Origin: an uncultured Clostridia bacterium
GTDB lineage: Bacteria; Bacillota_A; Clostridia; TANB77; CAG-508
Reading direction: 5' to 3'
DNA length: 8,874 bases
Assembly (NCBI GenBank): GCA_947588915.1
Contig: CANPZA010000063.1
Coordinates: 1-8,874 of the forward strand
Shown here: positions 1-6,732 of the stretch, piece by piece
Layout: each line of letters starts with the position of its first letter
Numbering within the stretch: the stretch's first letter is position 1
Notes under the pieces: generated by a model
Told to the model about the DNA's origin: nothing
What the model saw: the letters and a program-made list of their open reading frames with translations, nothing else
The model's database searches: none
Translations under genes and position numbers: made by a program

Positions 1-465
1 CAAGATAAAAAAGGAAGAACTTTAAGATTATTAAAAGGTGGTTCAGGAGAACCAAAGAAAACATCAAGTAAAGATTTTTATACACAAAAAGAATTAGTTG
101 ATGTTCCAATAGTGGGTAGAATTACAGCAGGAGAGCCAATTTTAGCAGTAGAAAATATAACAGATACATTTCCAATTCCAATTGACTTTGTTGGAAATTC
201 TGAAAGTTTTATGCTTACAGTTAGAGGAGAGAGCATGATAGAAGCTGGAATTTTAGATGGAGATTATATATTAGTAAAAAAACAAAATACAGCTAATAAT
301 GGTGAAATAGTAGTAGCATTAATTGGAGATGAGGCAACAGTAAAAACATTTTATAAAGAAAAAGATCATATTAGATTACAACCAGAGAATTCTACAATGG
401 ATCCTATAATAGTACCAAACTGTGAAATATTAGGAAAAGTTGGAGGAGTATTTAGAAAAATGTAA
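1..465 (+). CDS. lexA: LexA repressor, C-terminal part (5' end outside window)
   Basis: SOS-response repressor and self-cleaving serine peptidase (S24 family). The reading frame is open from base 1 to the TAA at 463-465, giving 154 residues. The winged-helix DNA-binding domain expected in a LexA of about 200 residues lies mostly upstream of the window. Visible landmarks are the Ala-Gly cleavage bond in GRITAGEP (codons 127-132), the catalytic Ser in RGESM (codon 232-234) and the general-base Lys in EATVKTF (codon 343-345), with the C-terminal latch region ending [10 protein letters not shown]. All catalytic residues are intact, so it should be cleavable on RecA-ssDNA. A GTG at 112 is only an internal Val codon, not a start. 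No in-frame CGG codon is present. A phage CI-type S24 repressor is less likely because the spacing and ending fit LexA well. Confidence 0.93.
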   Translation, partial: QDKKGRTLRLLKGGSGEPKKTSSKDFYTQKELVDVPIVGRITAGEPILAVENITDTFPIPIDFVGNSESFMLTVRGESMIEAGILDGDYILVKKQNTANNGEIVVALIGDEATVKTFYKEKDHIRLQPENSTMDPIIVPNCEILGKVGGVFRKM

Positions 466-495
466 GTATTTCACAAAAAATTCACATTTTTAAAG

Positions 496-525
496 TTGAC
501 AAATAAACACTGTATCAAATATAAT
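496..525 (+). promoter_or_regulatory. Promoter of the ABC exporter operon
   Basis: A consensus -35 TTGACA (496-501) and a perfect -10 TATAAT (520-525) are separated by 18 bases. Transcription would start near 532, about 40 bases before the exporter start codon at 572. The -10 lies in the centre of the inverted repeat at 506-540, so a repressor bound there would block initiation directly. Confidence 0.8.
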
Positions 526-540
526 TTAAGATACAGTGTT
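506..540. promoter_or_regulatory. Perfect inverted repeat: candidate operator, or terminator of lexA
   Basis: An 11-bp perfect inverted repeat, AACACTGTATC (506-516) and GATACAGTGTT (530-540), has a 13-base AT-rich centre containing the TATAAT box. As DNA it is a plausible two-half-site operator for a dimeric repressor controlling the exporter. As RNA, only a transcript reading through from lexA contains both arms and could form a hairpin. The stem has just four G/C pairs and the following bases (ATTTTAATT) are only moderately U-rich, so a terminator role is possible but weaker. No regulator gene is visible in the window. Confidence 0.6.
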
Positions 541-571
541 ATTTTAATTAAAAATAGGGAAAGGAAAAAAT

Positions 572-2840
572 ATGTTAAAAGTCTTAAAAAATCTAAAAGA
601 ATCTTTTTGGAAGGTTTTATTTATAGTAATTTTATTATGTGTCCAGGCAACAGCCGATTTAAGGCTACCAGATTATACATCTAAAATTGTAAATACAGGT
701 ATTCAATCAGGAGGAATTGAATCAGCACTTCCAGAAATTATATTAAGCCAGGATATTGAAAATATATTATTATTTACAAATGAAGATGAAAAGATTTTAA
801 GTAATTATTCTTTAGTAGGAAAAAATCCCAATAATTATGAAGAGAAAGTAGTTAATAAATATATAGGAAAAAATAAAAATATTAAAGAAAATACAGTTTA
901 TGTATTAAAAGACATAAATTCAGATGAAAGAAAAGAACTTGAAAATATAATTGTAAATCCAATTATGATTTTAAATATAATACAAAATGAAGAAATGGCA
1001 AATAAAATAAAAGATGTAATAGCAAGTCAAATGCCAGAAACACAAAAACAATATATTTATTCTAAAGAACTTATAGATATAATAAAACAAATACCAGAAG
1101 AACAAAAAAATGCAATGCTTTCAGAATATACAAAACAAATAAATGAAATGGCAGATTCAATCAAAATTCAATCAGCAATTAGTTCAGTAAAAGAAATTTA
1201 TAAAAGAGCAGGTGTAGATACAGACAAAATTCAAAATAATTATATATTATTTACTGGATTTCAAATGCTTTGTGTTGCTTTGATTAGTATGGTATCTGCT
1301 GTTGTAATAATGCTATTATCTTCAAAGGTAGCTGCAAGACTAGGAAAGACATTAAGAAATAAAATATTTAAAAAAGTAATTAGTTTTTCAAATAAAGAAT
1401 TAACAGAATTTTCGACAGCATCATTAATTACTCGTAACACAAATGATGTTCAACAAATTCAAATGTTACTTGCAATGTTATTTAGAGTTGTTGTATATGC
1501 TCCAATTATGGGGATAGGTGGTTTTATAAAAGTTCTTACTAATACAGATAATACTATGGCATGGATTATAGGAATTGCAATTTTAGCCATTTTATTTGTT
1601 GTTGGAACCTTATTTATCATTGCTATGCCTAAATTTAAAAAATTACAAGATTTAATAGATAAGCTAAATCTTGTATCAAGAGAAATATTAACAGGAATCC
1701 CAGTTATAAGAGCTTTTAATACAGAAAAAAGAGAAGAAGAAAGATTTGAAAAGGCAAACTTTAATTTAATGAAAACTAACATATTTGTAAATAGAGCTAT
1801 GTCAATGATGATGCCTTTATTAATGTTTATAATGAATTCAATAGCTATTTTAATTGTGTGGGTAGGAGCTGGAAATGTAGACAAAGGAATTATGCAAGTA
1901 GGAGATATGATGGCATTTATACAATATACAATGCAAATTGTTATGTCATTTTTAATGATTTCAATGATTTCAATCATGCTACCAAGAGCAGCAGTGTCTG
2001 CAAATCGTATTAATGAAGTTATTGAAACAGAGCCAAGTATAAAAGATAAAAAGGCCACAAAAAAATTTGATGAAACTAAAAAAGGATTGGTAGAATTTAA
2101 GAATGTATCTTTTGGGTATCCAGATGCTGATACAGAAGTATTATCAGATATTAACTTTACAGCAAAACCTGGAGAAGTAACAGCAATAATCCGGAAGTAC
2201 AGGAAGTGGAAAATCAACTTTAGTTAATTTGTTACCAAGATTTTATGATGTAACAGGTGGAGAAATTTTAATAGATGGTGTTAATATAAAAGATGTATCT
2301 CAAAAAGATTTAAGAGATATAATTGGTTTTGTACCACAAAAAGGAATTCTATTTTCAGGTACAATTGAATCTAATATAAAATATTCAGATGAAAATATGT
2401 CAGATGAAAAAATGATTGAAGCAGCACAAATAGCACAAGCAACAGAATTTATTGAGAGTAAAGAAAATAAATATAATGAACCAATATCACAAGGAGGAAG
2501 CAATGTATCAGGCGGGCAAAAACAACGTTTGTCTATTGCAAGAGCAATAGCAAAGGACCCAGAAATATTTGTGTTTGATGATAGTTTTTCTGCATTAGAC
2601 TTTAAAACAGATAGTAATTTAAGAGAAGCACTCTCAAAAAGAACAAAAAATAAAACTGTTATTATTGTAGCACAACGTATTAATACAATTTTAAATGCTA
2701 ACCAAATTGTTGTATTAGAAGAAGGAAAAGTTGTAGGAATTGGAACACATGAAGAATTATTAAAAAATAATGAAACATATAGACAGATTGCAACTTCACA
2801 ATTGACAGAGGAAGAATTAAAAATGAAAGGAGATAACTAA
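572..2840 (+). CDS. ABC exporter subunit 1 (degenerate-site half), one +1 frameshift at CGG-A
   Basis: Half-transporter of a heterodimeric type IV ABC exporter in the cell membrane; substrate unknown. A ribosome site (AAAGGA) precedes ATG 572. Zero frame runs 540 codons to ATC 2189-2191, then meets CGG (2192-2194). Skipping C2192 gives GGA and a 755-residue protein; without the skip it ends at TAA 2225-2227 (551 aa). TM1 is near residues 13-30, with the typical motif DLRLPDYTSKIVN. A large hydrophilic extracytoplasmic insert lies at about 35-220, then the remaining TM helices. In the NBD, Walker A is GSTGSGKST (541-549), Q-loop Gln589, signature SGGQ (646-649). Walker B ends D669-D670, with Asp where the catalytic Glu is expected, and the switch residue is Gln701 instead of His. 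These changes mark the degenerate ATP site seen in TM287/BmrC-type subunits. Only one base separates its stop from subunit 2, so the two are co-translated. If the shift does not occur, this is a pseudogene. Confidence 0.88.
2189..2195 (+). other. +1 frameshift site 1: ATC-CGG-A in exporter NBD Walker A
   Basis: The zero frame reads ATC CGG AAG. Skipping C2192 reads ATC GGA AGT ACA GGA AGT GGA AAA, giving I-GSTGSGK, an exact P-loop. Everything before this point encodes the membrane domain and everything after encodes the rest of the NBD, with no residue lost or duplicated. A -2 shift would reach the same frame but insert one extra residue into the P-loop, so +1 is favoured. Confidence 0.85.
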
Positions 2841-2841
2841 T

Positions 2842-4658
2842 ATGCCAGGACCAAGAAGAAATCCAGCAGCGGTTGATAAACCTAAAAACTTTAAAAAAAC
2901 AACTAAAAAACTAATAAGTTCTTATTTGGCAAAATATAAAATAGCATTATTAGTTGTCTTTATATTTGCAATTGGAAGTACAATTTTTACAATTGTAGGA
3001 CCTAAGATACTTGGTAATGCTACAACAGAGATATTTAATGGATTATTAAGTAAATTATCTGGAGGAGCAGGTATTGATTTTGGAAAAGTAGCAACTATTG
3101 CTGTAACTTTACTTGTTTTGTATATTGCTAGTGCAATTTTTGCATTTATACAAGGATTTACGATGACAAGTGTATCACAAAAAATAACATATAAATTACG
3201 TAATGATATAGCAACTAAAATTAATAAATTACCAATGAAATATTTTGATAGTAAAAAACATGGTGAAGTATTATCAATTATAACAAATGATATAGATACT
3301 TTAAGTATGAATTTAAACCAAAGTATTACTCAAATAATTACTTCAATTTGTACTATTATAGGTATTTTAATTATGATGCTTTCTATAAGCTTTCAAATGA
3401 CAATAATTTCTTTAATAATTTTTCCAATAGCAGCATTATTAATAAAAATTATTGTAGGAAGATCTCAAAAATATTTTAAAAGACAACAAGAGTATCTTGC
3501 AAATGTAAATGGTCAAGTTGAAGAAGTTTATTCTGGATTAAATGTTGTAAAAGTATTTAATGGTGAGAAAAAAGTAATTAAAGACTTTGAAAAAGCAAAT
3601 TTAAATTTGTATAAATCTGGTTGGAAATCACAATTCTTATCTCGGATTAATTCATCCAATTATGAACTTTATTGCAAATATTGGATATGTTGCAGTTGCA
3701 GTATGTCGGAGGATATTTTGCGATTAATGGTACAATAACAGTAGGAAATATACAAAGTTTTATCCAATATAATAGACAATTTACAAATCCTATAAATCAA
3801 ATTGCACAAATATCTGCTATGTTACAATCAATGGTTGCAGCAGCTGAAAGAATATTTGAATTTTTAGAACAACAAGAAGAGATAGATACTAAAAAAGGTG
3901 ATATAGATATAGAAAATGTTAAAGGAAATATAATTTTTGACCATGTAAAATTTGGATATAATGATGAAAAGATAGTAATAAAAGACTTTAATAGTGAAGT
4001 CAAAGAAGGACAAAAAATTGCTATTGTTGGTCCAACAGGTGCAGGTAAGACAACAATGGTAAAATTATTAATGAGATTTTATGATACAACTAGTGGAAAT
4101 ATTTTAATTGATGGGCATAATATCAAAGATTTTGATAGAGGAGAGCTACGTAAAATGTTTGGAATGGTTCTTCAAGATACTTGGTTATTTGGAGGAACTG
4201 TTGAAGAAAATATTAAATATGGAAATGAAAATGCAACAGAGGATGAAGTAATAAAAGCAGCAAAAGCTGCACATGTACATCATTTTATTAAAACTTTACC
4301 TAATGGATATAAATCATTGTTAAATGAAGAATCTAATAATGTATCAGCTGGACAAAAACAGCTTCTTACTATTGCAAGAGTTATTTTAACTGATCCTAAA
4401 ATACTGATATTAGATGAGGCAACAAGTTCAATTGACACAAGAACAGAAATACAAATACAAGATGCTATGGATAATTTAATGAAAGGTAGAACATCATTTA
4501 TAATTGCACATAGGTTATCAACTATTAAAAATGCAGATTTAATATTAGTTATGAATTATGGGGATATTGTAGAACAAGGTACTCATGAAGAATTATTAGA
4601 AAAAAACGGATTTTATGCAGACTTATACAATAGTCAATTTGAGGAAGTTGAAGAATAA
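2842..4658 (+). CDS. ABC exporter subunit 2 (catalytic-site half), two +1 frameshifts at CGG-A
   Basis: Partner half-transporter, starting one base after the subunit 1 stop; the ribosome site AAAGGAGA lies inside the end of that gene. Zero frame gives 267 residues to TCT 3640-3642, then CGG (3643-3645). Skipping C3643 gives 21 residues, G-LIHPIMNFIANIGYVAVAVC, to TGT 3704-3706. A second CGG (3707-3709) follows, and skipping C3707 opens the final 316 residues to TAA 4656-4658. The total is 604 aa. The basic N-terminus (MPGPRRNPAAVDKPKNFK) resembles clostridial exporters, and six TM helices follow. NBD: Walker A GPTGAGKT (396-403), signature SAGQ (501-504, deviating from SGGQ), Walker B D524-E525, switch His556. 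The canonical Glu and His with an altered signature complement subunit 1, as in heterodimeric exporters. Without both shifts the product stops at 3736-3738, or 3725-3727 after one shift, before any NBD. Confidence 0.88.
3640..3646 (+). other. +1 frameshift site 2: TCT-CGG-A in exporter subunit 2 TMD
   Basis: The zero frame reads TCT CGG ATT and runs to a stop at 3736-3738. Skipping C3643 reads TCT GGA TTA ATT CAT CCA, giving the expected membrane-domain run FLSGLIHPIMNF with its conserved-looking glycine. The restored frame is used for only 21 codons before the next site. Confidence 0.82.
3704..3710 (+). other. +1 frameshift site 3: TGT-CGG-A, 64 bases after site 2
   Basis: In the frame entered at site 2 the ribosome reads GTA TGT CGG AGG. 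Skipping C3707 gives GTA TGT GGA GGA TAT TTT, that is VCGGYFAINGTITVG, matching the usual 'GG..I..G.ITVG' stretch before the last TM helices of exporters. Failure here ends translation at TAA 3725-3727. Confidence 0.82.
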
Positions 4659-4669
4659 GTTTTATATAA

Positions 4670-4698
4670 TTGATATTTTAAAAAATATATAGTATAAT
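4670..4698 (+). promoter_or_regulatory. Promoter for the 51-aa membrane protein gene
   Basis: TTGATA (4670-4675) and TATAAT (4693-4698) have exact 17-base spacing, so a start near 4705 and a leader of about 60 bases are predicted. It begins 12 bases after the exporter stop, and no convincing terminator separates the two, so read-through from the exporter operon is also possible. The surrounding sequence contains AT-only inverted repeats, which are expected at this composition. Confidence 0.7.
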
Positions 4699-4724
4699 TA
4701 TATTGATGCAAGTTAATAGTTTAT

Positions 4725-4743
4725 CTGTTCTTATTTAGGACAG
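4725..4743 (+). promoter_or_regulatory. Small leader hairpin upstream of the 51-aa ORF
   Basis: CTGTTC (4725-4730) can pair with GGACAG (4738-4743) using one G-U pair, around a 7-base loop TTATTTA. It is followed by TCTTTTAC and then the ribosome site AGAAGGGAG. It could be a weak attenuator or a structure that spaces the ribosome site. It matches no riboswitch class I recognise. Confidence 0.35.
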
Positions 4744-4767
4744 TCTTTTACAAGAAGGGAGTAGACA

Positions 4768-4923
4768 ATGAAGGGGAAAATTATGACACTTTTAGGAGTT
4801 GCACTTATTGTTACAATATTAATCCTTCATATGCTTGGAGAATTCAATTTATTTACTGCATTTCTAGTGTTTGCAGTAACTGTAATAATAGGATTTATAA
4901 TCTTAATTATTGCAGATGATTGA
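4768..4923 (+). CDS. Small two-helix membrane protein, 51 aa, unknown function
   Basis: ATG 4768 is preceded by AGAAGGGAG (4752-4760) at good spacing, and the frame runs 51 codons to TGA 4921-4923. The product starts MKGKIMTLLG and has two hydrophobic stretches, about residues 6-22 and 28-49, separated by a short linker HMLGEFN, ending in ADD. A real promoter, ribosome site and clean membrane hairpin make it a likely gene despite its length. No family is recognised. It could be a small membrane protein accompanying the exporter, but only proximity supports that. Its TGA stop overlaps the first base of a 48-bp perfect palindrome, so the mRNA 3' end is probably a long hairpin. Confidence 0.65.
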   Translation: MKGKIMTLLGVALIVTILILHMLGEFNLFTAFLVFAVTVIIGFIILIIADD

Positions 4924-4970
4924 ATCGAGTAGAGTAGGAAATTTTATAAAATTTCCTACTCTACTCGATT
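4923..4970. repeat. Perfect 48-bp palindrome (23-bp arms) after the 51-aa ORF
   Basis: The left arm 4923-4945 and right arm 4948-4970 are exact reverse complements, with AT in the centre, so the entire 48 bases are self-complementary. The GC-containing part is TCGAGTAGAGTAGGAAA and its complement. It lies between convergent genes (51-aa ORF on plus, prepilin-like gene on minus) and could act as a bidirectional transcript-end hairpin. No strong T-run follows on either strand, so intrinsic termination is uncertain. RNase III processing, mRNA 3'-end protection or a dispersed palindromic repeat are alternatives. Confidence 0.8.
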
Positions 4971-5049
4971 ATGATAATAAATTTCTTAAGATGACAAGTT
5001 TTATGCGAAGCTTAACATAGGCATTGGCAAATTCTAAATCTTTTCTCAT
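4969..5049 (-). CDS. Possible 26-aa ORF or gene remnant, doubtful
   Basis: On the minus strand ATG 5049-5047 opens 26 codons (MRKDLEFANAYVKLRIKL...) to TAA 4971-4969, entering the edge of the palindrome. It follows the end of the prepilin-like gene by 19 bases. It uses comparatively GC-rich codons (GCC, CGC, GTC, ATC), like the end of that gene. There is no good ribosome site. It may be a remnant of a larger coding sequence brought in with the variable C-terminal module, or chance. No function is proposed. Confidence 0.2.
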   Translation of the reverse strand: MRKDLEFANAYVKLRIKLVILRNLLS

Positions 5050-5068
5050 ATTTTAATAATCTATCATT

Positions 5069-6461
5069 TTATACTGACACTAATCTCCAGCCAGAGTTAC
5101 TATTACCCTCTAATTTAACATTAATTTTAATAGCAACAGCCGACCTCACAGAGTTTCCACTTTCTTTTTGTTCATCTGCAGTCCTATATCCGTAGAGAAT
5201 GTGCTCAGGTTCAATCTCCGAATTTGTTTGCTCAAAGAGACCATAAGTTATGTACCCTTTCTCACAATTTACGAAATCCGAAGCCAACCAGTAATTAAAT
5301 CCGAGGAGAATATTTCCCTATTCCACTAATAAGATTATATGCTTTTGTACCTTCTTGGACTTTTCCTATTTTTGGAGCATCATCATCATCGAAAGGATTC
5401 GATAAAGTGTATGGTAAATAACGATAAATTGTTGCTTTAAATGTTTTACTTTCACTTTTTCCTAAATCAATAAATTCCATATTTTTATTTAAATATTGGA
5501 AAAATGTATAGTTACTAGTTCCACTTTTTATATTTGATGTATACTTAACTTTATCTCCATCCCAACTATATGTCACTTCATTACCATATTGAAAAAGATC
5601 ACCATCAAAACATGGTTTTCCAGTTCCAGTACATTCTGGATTATATCCAGTAATTCTATTTATATCATCTACAGTAATACTTCTTGTTTTTTCAAAATCT
5701 GCAAATTTACCTTCTCCAAATAATTTACTTATTTTATCTAATTCATTTTTTCCATTAAGATATCCATTCACACCACGCAAATAGAAAGCATTACCAACCC
5801 CTGTAGGCCTTGATACACTATCATCACTTGTTATTAATAATTGTGAATTAGCTTCATCCACTCCCAATATATACCAAGCATGGGCATAAATATCGAAGCA
5901 AAAGGTTTGATCACTATATCCGTTATCTGTTCCATATGATGTCACAGTTTTATCTCTTAAACTTTTTCCATTTTCATCAGTATCTGGATCATAATTTAAA
6001 ATAGCATCTCCAACTTCTATTTTGGTTTCCTTTCCTGTTTCATCTGTCATAGTTATAGTAGTTCCATTTTGTGACCACTTAATTTTACCTTCGGTTTCTG
6101 GCTTTACTTTTAAGTTGCCTTGTTCATCTATAATATAAGTTTTTAAATTCCCTTTAAAATTCCATGGTCCTTCTCCTGTTAATTTTCCCTTATTTTCTTC
6201 TCCAAACATTGTTACTATTGCTTCTTTTAAATTTTCTGTTGTTAGTTTTCCTAATCCACTTGTTAATGCATCTGCTACTGCTAATTTTACTTGTTCTTCT
6301 TCCTCCGCTTTGCTATTTGCATCTTTTGCATCTATTGTTTTTGTTAGTATTCCTTCATCTCCTGTTAATGCTAAAATTGTTACTCCAGCTAAGATTAGCA
6401 AGACTATGATAGTTATAACAAGAGCTATTAATGTAATACCTTTTGCTTTTTGTTTTTTCAA
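5069..6461 (-). CDS. Prepilin-like secreted/surface protein with variable C-terminal domain, one +1 frameshift at CGG-A
   Basis: Starts at TTG 6461-6459 behind an excellent ribosome site GGGAGG, 8 bases upstream. The N-terminus MKKQKAKG followed by ITLIALVITIIVLLILAGVTI is a type IV prepilin/pseudopilin signal: short basic leader, Gly8 at the cleavage point, then a hydrophobic helix, but with Ala instead of the usual Glu at +5. A charged helical segment (about 40-75) and a globular domain follow, with AWYILGVDEANSQLLITSDD and DDINRITGYNPE motifs familiar from clostridial prepilin-like proteins. After 386 codons the frame meets CGG (5303-5301) and stops two codons later. Skipping C5303 adds 77 residues, GFNYWLAS...SVRSAVAIKINVKLEG...WRLVSV, the normal 'YWLAS...GVRPVVSL'-type ending, for 463 aa. 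The gene stands alone with its own promoter. Function is probably adhesion or surface display (inference). Confidence 0.8.
5300..5306 (-). other. +1 frameshift site 5: CCT-CGG-A in the prepilin-like gene (minus strand)
   Basis: Minus-strand zero frame reads TCT CCT CGG ATT TAA. Skipping C5303 reads TCT CCT GGA TTT AAT TAC TGG TTG, giving SPGFNYWLAS, the family ending. This site is on the opposite DNA strand from the other four yet has the same sense-strand signature, which ties the phenomenon to translation rather than to one DNA strand. Confidence 0.82.
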
Positions 6462-6512
6462 TTACAATTCCTCCCTTTTTTTCTTCATTTGTAGTTTATC
6501 CAAATAATGCTT

Positions 6513-6532
6513 ATGTAATCATGTTATTACAT
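6513..6532. promoter_or_regulatory. Inverted repeat just downstream of the prepilin-like gene's predicted transcription start
   Basis: ATGTAAT (6513-6519) and ATTACAT (6526-6532) form a 7-bp dyad with a 6-base spacer. It lies right after the predicted minus-strand transcription start (near 6535) and uses the same TGTAAT word repeated further upstream. This suggests a binding site for the same factor, or a 5'-leader hairpin. Confidence 0.45.
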
Positions 6533-6541
6533 TTTTACATA

Positions 6542-6570
6542 TTTATATCATGTAATTTTTGCTTTTTCAA
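6542..6570 (-). promoter_or_regulatory. Promoter of the prepilin-like gene
   Basis: On the minus strand TTGAAA (6570-6565) and TATAAA (6547-6542) are separated by 17 bases, with a TGA extended -10 immediately upstream of TATAAA. The start would fall near 6535, leaving a leader of about 75 bases before TTG 6461. Confidence 0.6.
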
Positions 6571-6645
6571 TAATTTATCTAAAATGTAATATAAATGTAA
6601 TTTTCAAACAAATTGTAATATTTTTGTAATTAAAATGTAATGTAA
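6550..6645. repeat. Array of WTGTAAT words upstream of the prepilin-like promoter
   Basis: The 7-mer ATGTAAT or TTGTAAT occurs at 6550, 6584, 6595, 6613, 6624 and 6635 on the plus strand, with a further TGTAA at 6641. Four consecutive intervals from 6584 are 11, 18, 11 and 11 bases, close to helical phasing. Together with the dyad at 6513-6532 this looks like multiple binding sites for an activator or repressor of the minus-strand gene. The alternative is chance enrichment in AT-rich DNA. Confidence 0.45.
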
Positions 6646-6688
6646 AAAATAATATATCAATTATAAGGGAATTCAACACTATAATTAT

Positions 6689-6720
6689 AAAAAAGATGCC
6701 TAAAATTAGACATCTTTTTT
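6689..6720. terminator. Bidirectional intrinsic terminator
   Basis: AAAAAAGATG (6689-6698) pairs perfectly with CATCTTTTTT (6711-6720). The helix continues inside with a C-G and A-T pairs after one mismatch. The stem is flanked by A/T runs so that a U-tract follows in either direction. It lies 13 bases past the stop of the minus-strand BI-1 gene, for which it is the natural terminator, and separates it from the prepilin-like transcription unit. Confidence 0.85.
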
Positions 6721-6732
6721 GTATACATAGAA

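Noticed and set aside
496..684. 62-aa plus-strand ORF starting in the promoter
   Set aside because: Overlaps the promoter and the start of the exporter gene in another frame; no ribosome site and no family features.
2189..2195. -2 frameshifting instead of +1
   Set aside because: It reaches the same frame but would add one residue inside exact P-loops here and in AddA; +1 reproduces the motifs without insertion.
1459..2217. Long minus-strand ORF opposite exporter subunit 1
   Set aside because: Antisense shadow of a clear protein-coding gene; low-complexity hydrophobic translation.
572..4658. Exporter genes as decayed pseudogenes
   Set aside because: After the three identical corrections, all motifs and spacing are intact, with no other stops or indels and good ribosome sites and promoter.
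4659..4703. AT-only inverted repeats as a terminator of the exporter operon
   Set aside because: Stems contain no G/C pairs and overlap a strong promoter; chance is likely at this base composition.
5069..5290. Diversity-generating retroelement variable region
   Set aside because: No reverse transcriptase, Avd or template repeat is in the window; position and a downstream palindrome alone are insufficient.
6164..6409. Leucine-rich plus-strand ORF opposite the prepilin-like gene
   Set aside because: Antisense shadow; the Leu run reflects the sense-strand codon pattern.
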